64,000 bases of DNA from Pagrus major. Its lineage: Eukaryota > Chordata > Actinopteri > Spariformes > Sparidae. The DNA is taken from assembly GCF_040436345.1 (NCBI RefSeq), contig NC_133224.1, positions 16,584,144-16,648,143 on the forward strand. The letters run 5' to 3'. Within the stretch, counting starts at the first letter, position 1; each line of letters begins with the position of its first letter. Positions 11,991 to 24,500 of this stretch are shown in pieces. The translations under genes and the position numbers were made by a program. Below the pieces are notes generated by a model, which saw nothing but the letters and a program-made list of their open reading frames with translations, had not been told where the DNA came from and did not search any database.

Positions 11991-13552
11991 CAGATTAATT
12001 CTATTCCAATTCTTTTCTATTTCATTTATTTTACTGAGGGAGGTAATATTGATCATAACTAAGTGTGGGCAGGCACATTGGTAATGCTGACATTGCTGGG
12101 CTGTACCTTGAATCACTGTCATGCCCATTGTCATAGTAAAGAATTCCCTCCCATTGAATTGCTGAAGGATTGTCTGCATAAGGCCATAACATTTTCATTT
12201 TATGTATTTTTAAGGTTTGCACAAGGACTACGATTGAGACAAATCGACATGATGATAGATGACATTGCTGGGAGTTCAAGAACACTGTCAAAGATGGCCA
12301 AAAAGCTAAGGAATGTCTGTGTTGAGGCAATGGAGAGAAGGAAGAGAAGAAAAGTACAGAGAATGGGAGGGCGGAAAGAGATTGTGGTTATCGATTAAAG
12401 CCAGGAAGGTAAGTGGAAACAGCCATATGCCTAAAATTTCTGTGGGAATTCCTACCACAAACCCAGCGCCTTTCAGCTCCATTGTATTGGAGTGAAGGCA
12501 AACATCTATATGGCAGATATCTCCAAAAAAGGGCAAATCACACCAAAACTATCTGGGTGGACGTTTAGCACTCCGGGCAAGAGGAAATATATATTTCGCT
12601 TTAATTTTGGGTGAGACAGATGTACAGTCAACAGTAGTATGAGTAGGGGAAGATGTGCTTTTATATTAACATTTGAAATGGTGGAAAATCCAAAATGGTG
12701 GACTCAATAGGTCATTGTGACAAATGTATTTTCCATGAGGAGCTGTATCTTTGGGTTTTGTCACTGTATGAATAACAGGTAAGGAGACTGCCACCTAATG
12801 CTCACTGATGCTGACAGCAAATTTGAAAACATTGTCATGAGAAAACTATTTGCACTAAGAGGAAGCATTTGCTGATACAATGTTGGGGGTAAATCCATAC
12901 TTACAGGGATATAATAATTTTTATAACTTATTTAAGTAAATTAAATTAGTTTAATTTTGTAATGTTTTAATGGTCAAATGATTACCATATATTAGTCACA
13001 CATCATCATGTGAATAACTACCATTTCTAATATGTGTTCTATTTGAATATTTTGACAGTATGGACGTGGAAGAATGGTTGGTGGGTGGACATGGAAAAAG
13101 TGGGTGTTTGGAATGCTGGGTGTCAGGCACAGAGGACAGAAGACAATGCCTGTTCTCTGCTTGGTGGAAAGACGGACCAGATGAGAGCTGATCCCACTGG
13201 TTCTGCACCATGTTCGGATGGGATCCACAATACTGACTGATGAGTGGGGGGCCTACCGTCAGGCTCTGCCTGAATTTGGATACAAGCATTATACAGTCAA
13301 CCACAGTGTGGAGTATGTCAATGCTGATACAGGCTGCCACACTCAACACATTGAGAGGGCCTGGAGGAACTACAAGGAGACCATCGGGAGACTCCGGGGG
13401 AATTGCACTGAGGATCTTCTAAGAGATCACTTGATTATGATTGAGTGGAATGAATGGCTGGGTAAAAAACACTATAATGGTCCATTGGGATGCCTGCTCC
13501 ATGATATTGCAAAGCAATACAAATAGACAAATAAATGATGCCAAGAAGGCAA

Positions 13553-13665
13553 CACTGTATTTCTACTGTGTGCTGTGTATTTCTACTGTGTATTTCTGCT
13601 GTGTTTTTCTACTGTGTGCTGTGTATTTCTACTGTGTATTTCTATTGTGTGCTGTGTACTTCTAC
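13553..13665. repeat. left end of the 33-bp minisatellite
   Basis: Tandem TGTGTATTTCTAC and TGTGTGCTGTGTATTTCTAC units begin 27 bp after the Merlin stop codon. They stop where the L2-type LINE begins. The same array resumes after the LINE at about 18538, so this is the short left part of one split array. Confidence 0.9.
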
Positions 13666-14118
13666 AGGCTGAGACGGTCACGCGGTTCTCAGACGCATCT
13701 ACTGCTACGTCCTGCAATCCATCTGGGTCAACAACTCAACTCAACTCCACCACTCAAACAAGAAGTTTGTGCATCCTTGAGGAGAACTGGTTCACATGAG
13801 CATTTTGCAAACTGCTGTGCTGCACTGAAGAGCCTGTGAGATTCAACCAACTAGCTTACCGGACACCCTACCACCTCACCGGGCCCAGTATTTGGGCCCG
13901 TGCTGGTAAGTCTCGCCTCCTCTCACCATCTAAACAGCTATATGTGCCTCTTCAATGCCGTGGACTCCATCTGGAGTCCTCGTAAGTAAGTCTTCACTGT
14001 TAACGTTACACTAGCGATCCAGCTAGCCGCTAGGCAAACAAGCATAGGCTACTCCAAACACCGTTGCTGCCGGAGCTTTTTTCTCTCTTTTCTCAGCCAC
14101 CATCTGCTCCACCCAAGA

Positions 14119-15273
14119 ATGTCCCCACTCACCCCGGAGGATCATGAGCTGTCCTGCTTGAGGTCAGAGCTACGCTCCATTGCGACCCTCCTGGACGATG
14201 TCCTCCAGCGCCAATCCTCGCTCCTCGCCCGGGTGGAAGCGCTGCAGCAGGATGGTCCCAGCCCGGCCAACGCTATCCACCGCACATCGGATGCTCCGTC
14301 TTCCTCCTGGGCGACCGTTGTTAGGAAGGGGAGACCGGTCTCTCTCCCCTTGTTTTCCCCTGACATGGAAGAATGTGACGACGATCCCATCCCGTTGTCC
14401 AACTTCTTCACCCCACTGGAGAAGTTAGCTGAGCTACCGGCTACATGCTCACGCACTGCTCCAGAGCAATCAGTCCTGCCAAACTCCCGACACAGAAAGC
14501 GTCGCATCCCTCCAACTAGCCCACTGATGTCCCAGGGTAAACGTCCAAGGTGTTCATCCCCTTCATCGGTATCCTTCTCAGAAATCTGGCCTCATCTCCC
14601 TGCCCCGCAGCCATCGTTTCCACGGCCTAACGTGGGTCCGATCCCCTCGACGCTCAATGATGACGTCATCTGCGCAGGTGACTCTAATCCCTCTTCTACT
14701 GTTCCCGATTCCCCTGGCATCTCCCATCTGTCTCTGTCCTCTAAATTGTCGGTCTATGACAATGGCTGCAAGAATCAACCTCCTGAAATCCTCATAATTG
14801 GTGATTCTATCATCAGAAATGTGCACCTCCCAGGCTCCATCACTTACTGTCTCTCCGGCGGGATTACTACTGACTTCATAGAACTGATACCTGTCCTCAT
14901 TGATCTCCATCCGTCTGTTCACACTGTTCTGTTGCACACCGGCACAAATGACGTCATGTCCAGACGCTCCTGCAAACTTTACCATGATCTTGAGTCACTG
15001 ATTCACACTGTTGAAAGCCTCGGGAAGAGGTGTGTTCTCTCTGGCCCTATTCCCACCCTGCTCAAAAGCTCAGAGCGTTTTAGTCGACTTTTCAGTCTGC
15101 ACACGTGGATGCAGAACTTCACCACTGCAACAGGCCTGGGTTTTATTAGCAATTTTGACTATTTTTGGACTGAACGTGATCTCTTCAAATTTGATGGCTT
15201 ACACTTGAACAGGAAAGGGTCTGAAAGATTAACAAGCAATTTTATTAACTTCATTGCTTTTAGCCTGAAATGA
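14119..15273 (+). CDS. LINE ORF1 with SGNH/GDSL esterase-like domain
   Basis: The 384-codon frame starts at ATG 14119 and is uninterrupted. Residues 1-60 form a short helical region with Leu/Arg repeats, possibly a coiled coil. A Ser/Pro-rich linker follows. From about residue 225 the protein resembles SGNH hydrolases. Block I is IIGDSIIRNV, with the nucleophile Ser in GDS. HTGTNDV matches the block III Gly-x-Asn-Asp motif. DGLHLNRKGS near the C terminus supplies the catalytic Asp-x-x-His pair. Esterase-type ORF1 proteins are known from CR1-group LINEs; they bind RNA or lipid, and their enzymatic role is not settled. All three catalytic blocks are present. The frame ends in TGA at 15271-15273, and ORF2 follows in the same frame. 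Confidence 0.85.
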   Translation: MSPLTPEDHELSCLRSELRSIATLLDDVLQRQSSLLARVEALQQDGPSPANAIHRTSDAPSSSWATVVRKGRPVSLPLFSPDMEECDDDPIPLSNFFTPLEKLAELPATCSRTAPEQSVLPNSRHRKRRIPPTSPLMSQGKRPRCSSPSSVSFSEIWPHLPAPQPSFPRPNVGPIPSTLNDDVICAGDSNPSSTVPDSPGISHLSLSSKLSVYDNGCKNQPPEILIIGDSIIRNVHLPGSITYCLSGGITTDFIELIPVLIDLHPSVHTVLLHTGTNDVMSRRSCKLYHDLESLIHTVESLGKRCVLSGPIPTLLKSSERFSRLFSLHTWMQNFTTATGLGFISNFDYFWTERDLFKFDGLHLNRKGSERLTSNFINFIAFSLK

Positions 15274-15306
15274 TGCTTTTCCCAGCAAGACCCTGCCCTG
15301 CACACG

Positions 15307-17055
15307 TTGTCTTCCTGTCACAGCACTGTCTCTGATAGTGCGGGTCCTGCTGTCATCTTTAGTGTCTGCACTGTCTCCGCTTCTGGCTCCCTTACTCCAC
15401 CTAGTTCTTTTGCAGCAGCAAAACCTGTAGCAGATCCTCATACCTCTTTTCCAATGTCAATTCCAACTCCTATCTGCTCTCATATCCCTATTAGAGTTAC
15501 TGACAGCCGTTGCATCCTGTCAAAACGCTCTCACTGTCCTCATGGCAACAACCCTGATCCCAGTAAAGTTAATCGTTCCAGCACTCGTGGGAGGGTCACA
15601 TCTAACCTGATTAGTATAAAAACAGTTCCTGTCCCTCCAGCTCTTCCCCCTGTCGACCTCAGTTGTGCTTTACTTAACATTAGGTCACTCTCCAGCAAGA
15701 CATTTTATATTAATGATTTTATTACTCACTATGGTTTGCATCTATTTTTCCTCACTGAGTGTTGGCTTTCCTCCACTGCCAGTGCTGTTCTTATTGAGGC
15801 GTCTCCCCCTGACTATAGCTTCTTATTCTCCGCCAGGAAAGACAAAACGGGTGGGGGACTTGCGGTTATCTTCTCTAATCAATTTCCCTGTACAGTATGT
15901 TCACTCGGTGACTTTACATCTTTTGAGTACCTGGCCATGCTTATTGGAAACCGCCAACATATCCTGGCATTACTCATTTATAGACCACCCAGGTTTAATC
16001 CCATTTTTTTAACAGAGTTCTCTGAATATTTATCTACCGCTCTGATTAAATATGACAAAATAGTTCTGCTCAGTGACCTGAATTTTCACATTAATGATGT
16101 TTTGGATTCCAAAGCAACGGAATTTCTGGATCTTCTTTCTAGTCTCAACTTCATCCAACATGTCACTGGCCCCACTCATAATCTCGGTAATACTTTGGAT
16201 CTAGTCTGTACAAAGGATATTACCGCTGGCCTCCCTTCTATTTTTCAGGTCCCGGTCTCGGATCACTCTTGTGTCTTTTTTAACCTTCTCACGCATACAC
16301 AGACTATTCGCTCTGAATCTAACCCTCATTCTTTTCGTTTCATTAACAACCATATTAAGTCCCTTCTAGCTGATCATTTGCCCGATAAACTTGAGTCACT
16401 TTCCAACACGTCCATGTCTGTCAACAACCTTACAGATGGCCTAAACAGTGCACTGTCAGAATCGCTTGAGTCCTTTGCTCCTCTCAGAACTAGTAGAGGC
16501 ACTCGAACTAAATCTGCACCTTGGTTCTCCGACCTCACTCGCTCTTTAAAACGGGCTTGTCGTAAACTTGAAGACAGATGGCGCACCTGTAAATCAGAGT
16601 CCTCTGGCCTCGCCTGGACTCTTAGCTTTAAACATTATAAACTTGCACTTTCTGCTGCCAGATCTTCTTATTTCTCCAATTTGATTGAAACCAATAAGAA
16701 CAATCATCGGGTCCTGTTCAATACTGTGGCCAGGCTTACACACTCTTCACCGGTTCTGAGCTCTTCTTTCACAGCTAATGATTTTCTAGATTTTTTCACT
16801 CACAAAATCTCCCAAATAAGGAACAATATCATTAGCCAGCAGCTCTCTAGCACCGTGTCCAGCCAGTGCTCTGTGTCCTGGTCCACGAGCTCACTCTCTC
16901 AGTTCAAACCCATTTCTGCTGAGGCCTTGGCCTCAATGGTTGCCGCCTCAAAGCCATCAACGTGTTCACTAGATCCCATCCCTTCTGACCTCCTTAAGGA
17001 ACTCCTTCCTATTCTGAATGCCCCTATACGTGCCATCTTGAACACTTCCCAATAG
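15307..17055 (+). CDS. LINE ORF2, endonuclease half (frame broken before RT)
   Basis: This open frame carries the apurinic endonuclease-like domain of a CR1/L2-group ORF2. LNIRSLSSK is the N-terminal Asn block, LTECWL holds the catalytic Glu, and VSDHSCVF holds the C-terminal Ser-Asp-His motif. The linker towards the reverse transcriptase follows (KPSTCSLDPIPSDLLKE). The first in-frame ATG is at 15454; the frame is open from the ORF1 stop. It ends at TAG 17053, where the family normally continues into the RT N-terminal region. The RT frame resumes at about 17172, so this copy has lost sequence and changed frame there. The endonuclease nicks target DNA to prime reverse transcription. Confidence 0.8.
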   Translation: MSSCHSTVSDSAGPAVIFSVCTVSASGSLTPPSSFAAAKPVADPHTSFPMSIPTPICSHIPIRVTDSRCILSKRSHCPHGNNPDPSKVNRSSTRGRVTSNLISIKTVPVPPALPPVDLSCALLNIRSLSSKTFYINDFITHYGLHLFFLTECWLSSTASAVLIEASPPDYSFLFSARKDKTGGGLAVIFSNQFPCTVCSLGDFTSFEYLAMLIGNRQHILALLIYRPPRFNPIFLTEFSEYLSTALIKYDKIVLLSDLNFHINDVLDSKATEFLDLLSSLNFIQHVTGPTHNLGNTLDLVCTKDITAGLPSIFQVPVSDHSCVFFNLLTHTQTIRSESNPHSFRFINNHIKSLLADHLPDKLESLSNTSMSVNNLTDGLNSALSESLESFAPLRTSRGTRTKSAPWFSDLTRSLKRACRKLEDRWRTCKSESSGLAWTLSFKHYKLALSAARSSYFSNLIETNKNNHRVLFNTVARLTHSSPVLSSSFTANDFLDFFTHKISQIRNNIISQQLSSTVSSQCSVSWSTSSLSQFKPISAEALASMVAASKPSTCSLDPIPSDLLKELLPILNAPIRAILNTSQ

Positions 17056-17171
17056 CGATCCACTGGTTCTTGCCAATTATCGACCTGTCTCCACTCTCCC
17101 TTTCTTATCTAAAATACTTGAGAGAATTGTTGCTGATCAACTGACTCTCCACCTTTCTACCAATAATCTCT

Positions 17172-18398
17172 TTGACAATTTTCAGTCTGGTTTCCACTCC
17201 TGAGACTGCCCTAACTAGAGTAGTTAATGACCTACTTGTCACTGCTGACTCTGGATCAGCCTCCGTACTTTTAATTCTTGACTTAAGTTCGGCCTTCGAT
17301 ACCGTAGATCATTGTGTGCTTCTACACAGACTGGAGCATTACGTTGGTATTCACGGGCTGGCGCTCTCATGGTTCCAGTCCTACTTATCTAGTAGAACCC
17401 AATGTGTTAGTTTCAATAACTCTTTGTCAGAATGCTCTACAGTTACCGCTGGTGTGCCCCAGGGGTCTGTCCTGGGGCCTCTGCTGTTTTGTATTTACAT
17501 GCTCCCTCTGGGTAGGATAATTGCCGAATATGGTATACAGTTCTATTTCTATGCTGATGACACACAGCTATACATCTCACTACAGCCTAATGACCCCTCT
17601 CAAATACAAAATCCGGAAACATGTGTAAGCCGAATCAAGATCTGGATGAGTCAAAACTTTCTCATGCTTAATACTGCTAAGACTGATTTGCTGGTGATTA
17701 AGCCTAATAACTACAAGTACTTCTCTGACAGTCTTTGTCTTAATATTGATGGTTGTTCAATCTCTGAAAGCACGCACATTAGAAACCTAGGTGTTATTTT
17801 TGATCCGACCCTGACTTTCCAGACTCACATCAAGGAAATCACCAGGACGGCTTTCTTTCACCTGCGTAACATTGCCAAAATCCGCCCTGCTCTGTCCCGG
17901 CGTAGCGCCGAGGTGGTTCTCCATGCCCTTGTGTCTTCCCGTTTAGATTACTGTAATGTCCTTTTTTCTGGCCTCCCCATCTGTACTACTAGGAGCCTTC
18001 AGCTTGTGCAAAATTCAGCCGCCAGACTTTTAACAAAAACAAGTAGGTTCTGTCACATAACTCCTGTCCTGGCATCATTACATTGGCTGCCCATTCAGGC
18101 TAGAGCCGATTTTAAAGTTCTTCTCTTAACTTATAAGGCTTTAAATGGACTTGCACCATCTTATTTAACTGAACTACTTTCTCCCTACATTCCGCCACGT
18201 CCTCTTTGTTCTCTTAGTTCAAACCTCCTTGTCATCCCACCAATCAATAAAAAGTCAGCTGGTGGCAGGGCCTTCGCCTACCGTGCTCCTTTTCTATGGA
18301 ATGGCCTCCCACTAGGTATCAAAGAAGCTACATCCACTGCAATTTTTAAGTCCCATCTTAAAACACACCTCTTTACTCAATATTTTGGTTTAAACTAA
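17172..18398 (+). pseudogene. LINE ORF2, reverse transcriptase half (separated by frameshift)
   Basis: This 408-codon frame contains the reverse transcriptase: LDLSSAFDTVDH with the first catalytic Asp, GVPQGSVLGPLLF, and FYADDTQLY with the catalytic YADD box. A thumb and C-terminal region follow (HTLP-like spacing, LVSSRLDYCNVLFSGLP, LHWLPIQARADFK). Between 17056 and 17200 the family phrases ANYRPVSTLPFLSKILE and FDNFQSGF are readable in other frames. The N-terminal RT part is therefore present but frame-shifted, and a few codons before ETALTRV are missing. The element therefore cannot make a full ORF2 protein from this copy. The stop at 18396 is followed by the 3' UTR. Confidence 0.8.
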
Positions 18399-18537
18399 TT
18401 CTTAACTGTTTTATCATTTTCCTGTGGTGTTTTAATATTGTTTTATTGTCTGTTATTATTGTACTTGATTTTATTGTAAAGTGTATTGAGACCATGTACC
18501 ATGGTGACTTTGCACTTTAAATAATAAATTGATTGAT

Positions 18538-21500
18538 ACTGTGTATTTCTACTGTGTTCTGTGTATTTCTACTGTGTTATGTGTATTTCTACTTTGTGCT
18601 CTGTATTTCTACTGTGTGCTGTGTTTTTCTATTGTGTATTTCTACTTTCTGCTCTGTATTTCTACTGTGTGCTGTGTTTTTCTATTGTGTATTTCTACTT
18701 TCTGCTCTGTATTTCTACTGTGTATATCTACTGTGTTCTCTGTATTTCTACTCTGTGATGTGTATTGCTACTGTGTATTTCTACAGTGTATTTCTACTAT
18801 GTGATGTGTATTGCTACTATGTATTTCAACTATGTACTGTGTATTTCTATTGTGATGTGTATTTCTAATGTGTATTTCTATTATGTGCTCTGTATTTCTA
18901 CTGTCTGCTGTGTATTTCCACTCTGTATTTCGACTGTGTGATGTGTATTTCTACTCAGTATTTATATTGTGTTTTTCTACTGTGTGCTGTGTATTTCTAC
19001 AGTGTATTTCTGCTGTGTGATGTGTATTTCTACTGTGTGCTGTGTATTTCTGCAGTGTATTTCTAGGGTGTGATGTGTACTTCTACTGTGATGTCTGTTT
19101 CTACTGTGATGTGTATTCCTTTTGTGTATTTCGATTGTGTGCTCTGTATTTCTACTGTGTATTTCTACTGTGTGATGTGTATTTTTACTGTGTGCTGTGT
19201 ATTTCTATCATGTATTTCTATTTTGTGCTCTGTATTCATACAGTGTGTTTCTACTGTGTGATGTGTATTTCTACTGAGTATTCCTACTGTGTGCTGTGTA
19301 TTTCTACTGTGTGCTGTGTATTTGTACTATGTGATGTATATTTCTACAGTGTGCTGTGTATTTCTACAGTGTGATGTGCATTTCTACTGTGTGCTGTGTA
19401 TTTGTACTCTGTGATGTGCATTTCTACTGTGTGCTGTGTATTTGTACTGTCTATTTCTACTGTGTGTTCTGTATTTCTACTGTGTATTTCTACTGTGTAA
19501 TGTGTATTTCTACTGTGTGATTTGTATTTCTACTGTGTGCTGTGTATTTCTTTATTTCTACTGTGTATTTCCACTGTGTATTTCTACTCTGTGATGTGTA
19601 TTTTTACTGTGTTCTTTTTATTTCTGTTGTGTATTTCTACTTTGTGTTCTGTATTTATACAGTGTGTTTCTACTGTGTGATGTGTATTTCCACTGTGTAT
19701 TCCTACTGTGCGGGGTGTATTTCTACTGTGTATTTCTACTGTGTGCTGTGTATTTGTACTGTGCGATGTGTATTTCTACTGTGTACTGTGTATTTCTACT
19801 GTGTGTTATGTATTTGTACTGTGTGATGTGCATTTCTACTGTGTATTTCCACCGTGGGATGTGTATTGCTACTGGATAATTGTACTGTGTGCTGTGTATT
19901 TCTCATCTGTATTTCTACTGTGGTGTGTATTTTACTGTGATGTGTATTTCTACTATGTATTTCTGCTGTATGATGTGTTTTTCTGTTCTGTGCTCTGTAT
20001 TTCTACAGTGTATTTCTACTATGTATTCCTAGTGTGTGCTGTGTATTTCTACTGTGTGATGTGTATTTATACTGTGTATTTATACTGTGTGATGTGTATT
20101 TCTACTGTGTATTCCTACTGTGTGCTTTGTATTTCTGTGTATTTTGACTGTGTGCTGTGCGTTTCTGCTGTTCATTTCAACTGTGTATTTCTACTGCGTG
20201 TTGTGTATTTCTACTGTGAATTTCTAATGTATATTTCTGATGTGTCCTGTGTATTTCTACTGTGTATTTCTACTGTGTGCTGTGTATTTCGACTGTGTGC
20301 TATGCGTTTCTACTGCTCATTTCAACTGTGTATTTCTACTGTGTGTTGTGTATTTCTACTGTGTATTTCTAATGTGTATTTTGATGTGTATTTCTGCTGT
20401 GTGCTGTGTATTTCTACTTTGTATTTCTACTGTGTGCTGTGTTTTTCTACAGTGTATTTCTGCTGTGTGCTGTGTATTTCTACTTTGTATTTCTACTGTG
20501 TGCTGTGTTTTTCTACAGTGTATTTCTACTGTGTGCTCTGTATTTCTACTGTGTATTTCTACTGTGTGCTGTGTATTTCTACAGTGTATTTCTACTGTGT
20601 GCTCTGTATTTCTACTGTGTGTTGTGTGTTTCTACTGTGTAATTCTACGGTGTGCTGTGTGTTTCTACTGTGTATTTTGACTGTGTGCTGTTTATTTCTA
20701 CTGTGTACTTAGTATTTCCACTGTATATTTTGACTGTGTGCTGTGCATTTCTACTGTTCATTTAAATTGTGTATTTCTACTGCATGTTGTGTATTTCTAC
20801 TGTGAATTTCTAATGTGTATTTCTGATGTGTATTCCTGCAGTGTGCTGTGTATTTCTACTGTGTATTTCTACTGTGTGTTTCCACTGTGTGCAGTGTATT
20901 TCTACTGTGTATTTCTACTGTGTGATTTGTATTTCTACTGTGTATTTGGACTGTGTGCTGTGCATTTCTACTGTTCATTTCAACTGTGTGCTGTGTAGTT
21001 CGACTGTGTATTTCTAATGTATTTTTTTGATTTGTATTTCTGCTGTGTGCTGTGTATTTCTGCTGTGTATTTCGACTGTGTGTTGTGTGTTTCTACTGTG
21101 TAATTCTATTGTGTGCTGTGTGTTTCTACTATGTAATTCTACTTCATGTTGTTTATTTCTACTGTGTATTTCTACTGTGTGCTGTGTATTTCTACTGTGA
21201 ATTTCTAATGTGTATTTCTGATGTGTATTCCTGCAGTGTGCTGTGTATTTCTACTGTGTATTTCTACTGTGTGTTTCCACTGTGTGCAGTGTATTTCTAC
21301 TGTGTATTTCTACTGTGTGATTTGTATTTCTACTGTGTATTTGGACTGTGTGCTGTGCATTTCTACTGTTCATTTCAACTGTGTATTTCTACTGTGTGTT
21401 GTGTATTTCTACTGTGTATTTCTAATGTGTATTCCTGATGTGTATTTCTGCTGTGTGCTGTGTATTTCTACTGTGTATTTCGACTGTGTGTTGTGTGTTT

Positions 21501-24500
21501 CTACTGTGTATGTCTACGGTGTGCTGTGTATTTCTACTGTGTGCTTAGTATTTCCACAGTGTATTTTGACTGTGTGCTGTGTGTTTCTACTGTGTATTTT
21601 GACTGTGTGCTGTGTATTTCTACTGTGTATTTCTACTGTGTGTTGTGTGTTACTACTGTGTATTTCTACTGTTTGGTGTGTATTTCTACTGTGTATTTCG
21701 ACTGTGTGTTGTGTGTTTCTACTGTGTATTTCTATGGTGTGCTGTGTATTTCTACTGTGTATTTCAATTGTGTGCTGTTTATTTCTACTGTGTACTTAGT
21801 ATTTCCACTGTATATTTTGACTGTGTGCTGTGCATTTCTACTGTTCATTTAAATTGTGTATTTCTACTGCGTGTTGTGTATTTCTACTGTGAATTTCTAA
21901 AGTGTATTTCTGATGTGTATTCCTGCAGTGTGCTGTGTATTTCTACTGTGTGTTTCCACTGTGTGCAGTGTATTTCTACTGTGTATTTCTACTGTGTGAT
22001 TTGTATTTCTACTGTGTATTTGGACTGTGTGCTGTGCATTTCTACTGTTCATTTCAACTGTGTATTTCTACTGTGTGTTGTGTATTTCTACTGTGTATTT
22101 CTAATGTGTATTCCTGATGTGTATTTCTGCTGTGTGCTGTGTATTTCTACTGTGTATTTCTACTGTGTGCTGTGTAGTTCGACTGTGTATTTCTAATGTG
22201 TTTTTTTGATGTGTATTTCTGCTGTGTGCTGTGTATTTCTGCTGTGTATTTCGACTGTGTGTTGTGTGTTTCTACTGTGTAATTCTATTGTGTGCTGTGT
22301 GTTTCTACTGTGTAATTCTACTTCATGTTGTTTATTTCTACTGTGTATTTCTACTGTGTGCTGTGTATTTCTACTGTGTATTTCTACGGTGTGCTGTGTA
22401 TTTCTACTGTGTGCTTAGTATTTCCACAGTGTATTTTGACTGTGTGCTGTGTATTTCTACTGTGTATTTCTACTGTGTGTTGTGTGTTACTACTGTGTAT
22501 TTCTACTGTTTGGTGTGTATTTCTACTGTGTATTTCGACTGTGTGTTGTGTGTTTCTACTGTGTATTTCTATGGTGTGCGGTGTATTTCTACTGTGTATT
22601 TCAATTGTGTGCTGTTTATTTCTACTGTGTACATAGTATTTCCACTGTATATTTTGACTGTGTGCTGTGCATTTCTACTGTTCATTTAAATTGTGTATTT
22701 CTACTGCGTGTTGTGTATTTCTACTGTGTGTTTCCACTGTGTGCTGTTTATTTCTAATGTGTATTTCTACTGTGTGCTTTGTATTTCTGTGTATTTTGAC
22801 TGTGTGCTGTGCGTTTCTACTGTTCATTTCAACCGGTATTTCTACTGCATGTTGTGTATTTCTACTGTGAATTTCTAATGTATATTTCTGATGTGTGCTG
22901 TGTATTTCTACTGTGTATTTCTACTGTGTGCTGTGTATTTCTACTGTGTATTTCTAACGTGTATTTTTGATGTGTATTTCTGCTGTGTGATGTGTATTTC
23001 TACTTTGTATTTCTACTGTGTGCTGTGTATTTCTACTGTGTGCTGTGTATTTCTACAATGTATTTCTACTGTGTGCTCTGTATTTTTACTGTGTATTTCT
23101 ACTGTGTGCTGTGTATTTCTTATGTGTACTTCTACTGTTTGCTGTGTATTTCGACTGTGTGTTGTGTGTTTCTACTGTGTAATTCTACGGTGTGATGTGT
23201 ATTTCTGTGTTTTCACTTTGTGCTGTTTATTTCTATTGTTTATTTCTTCTGTGTGCTTTGTATTTCTGTTTATTTTGACTGTGTGCTGTGTGTTTCTTCT
23301 GTGTATTTCAATTGTGTGCTGTATATTTCTACTGTGTGCTTAGTATTTCCAGTGTATTTTGACGGTGTGCTGTGTGTTTCTACTGTGTATTTCTACTGTG
23401 TGTTGTGTGTTTCTACTGCATATTTCTACTGTGTGCTGTGTATTTCTACTGTGTATTTCTACGGTGGGCTGTGTATTTCTACTGTGTAATTCCACTGTGT
23501 GCTGTGTATTTCTACTGTGTGCTTAGTATTTCCACAGTGTATTTTGACTGTGTGCTGTGTGTTTCTACTGTGTATTTCTACTGTGTGTTGTGTGTTTCTA
23601 CTGTGCATATCTACTGTTTGCTGTGTATTTCTACTGTGTATTTCAATTGTGTGCTGTATAATTCTACTGTGTGCTTAGTATTTCCACTGTATATTTTGAC
23701 TGTGTTCTATGCGTTTCTACTATTCATTTCAATTGTTTATTTCTAATGTGTTGTGTATTTCTACTGTGTGTTGTGTGTTTCTACTGTGTATTTCGACTGT
23801 TTGTTGTGTATTTCTACTGTGTATTTCGACTGTGTGTTGTGTGTTTCTACTGTGTGATTCTATGTTGTGCTGTGTATTTCTACTGTGTGCTTTGTATTTC
23901 TGTGTATTTTGACTGTGCGCTGTGCGTTTCTACTGTTCATTTCAACTGTGTATTTCTACTGTGTATTGTGTGTTTCTACTGTGAATTTCTAATGCATATT
24001 TTTGATGTGTACTGTGTATTTCTACTGTGTGCTGTGCGTTTCTACTGCTCATTTCAACTGTGTATTTCTACTGTGTGTTGTGTATTTCTACTGTGTATTT
24101 CTTATGTGTATTTTTGATGTGTATTTCTAGTGTGTGCTGTGTATTTCTACTGTGTATTTCTATCGTGGGCTGTGTATTTCTACTGTGTAATTCCACTGTT
24201 TGCTGTGTATTTCTACTGTGTAATTCTACGGTGTGCTGTGTATTTCTACTGTGTATTTCTACTGTGTGTTTCCACTGTGTGCAGTTTATTTCTTATGTGT
24301 ACTTCTACCCTTTGCTGTGTATTTCTACTGTGTATTTGGACTCTGTGCTGTGTATTTCTAATGTGTCTTTCTACTGTGTATGTCTACTGTGTAATTCTAC
24401 TGTGTATTTCTGCTGTGTAGTTCTACTCTGTGCTGTGTGTTTCTTCTGTGTATTTCAATTGTGTGCTGTATATTTCTACTGTGTGCTTAGTATTTCCAGT

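Larger units (their letters stand above)
9310..13526 (+). pseudogene. Merlin (IS1016/ISXO2-like) DNA transposase, four exons, broken
   Basis: Four exons with GT-AG borders read as one transposase. Exon A (to 9471) has the KWLQ...LL helix and a zinc-ribbon start (KCNICQHKM). Exon B is 9821-9934. Exon C (12215-12408) carries RTLSKM...RNVC and the first catalytic Asp in VVID. Exon D (13059-13526) has WVFG, the second catalytic Asp in ILTDEWGAYR, then VNHSVEYV, and HTQHIE with the third acidic residue. Splice phases agree for A-B and B-C. Three stop codons break the frame: TGA in exon B near 9920, TAA at 12396 directly after the catalytic Asp, and TGA at 13182. There is also a phase mismatch at the C-D junction. 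The frame ends in TAG at 13524. Merlin elements move by cut-and-paste. Terminal inverted repeats were not located. The C-terminal exon is the strongest evidence. Confidence 0.85.
13666..18537 (+). mobile_element. near-complete L2/CR1-group LINE inside the minisatellite
   Basis: A 4.9-kb plus-strand non-LTR retrotransposon lies between two parts of the same minisatellite. It has a 5' UTR of about 450 bp, an esterase-type ORF1 (14119-15273), an endonuclease/reverse transcriptase ORF2 (15307-18398, broken once) and a short 3' UTR. The UTR ends in AAATTGATTGAT, typical of the short repeated tail of L2-like elements. Target duplications cannot be seen because the target is itself a tandem repeat. 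Assignment to L2 rests on the RT phrase types (DLSSAFDTVDH, GVPQGSVLGPLLF, YADDTQLY) and the SGNH-esterase ORF1. Other CR1-group clades remain possible. Confidence 0.85.
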
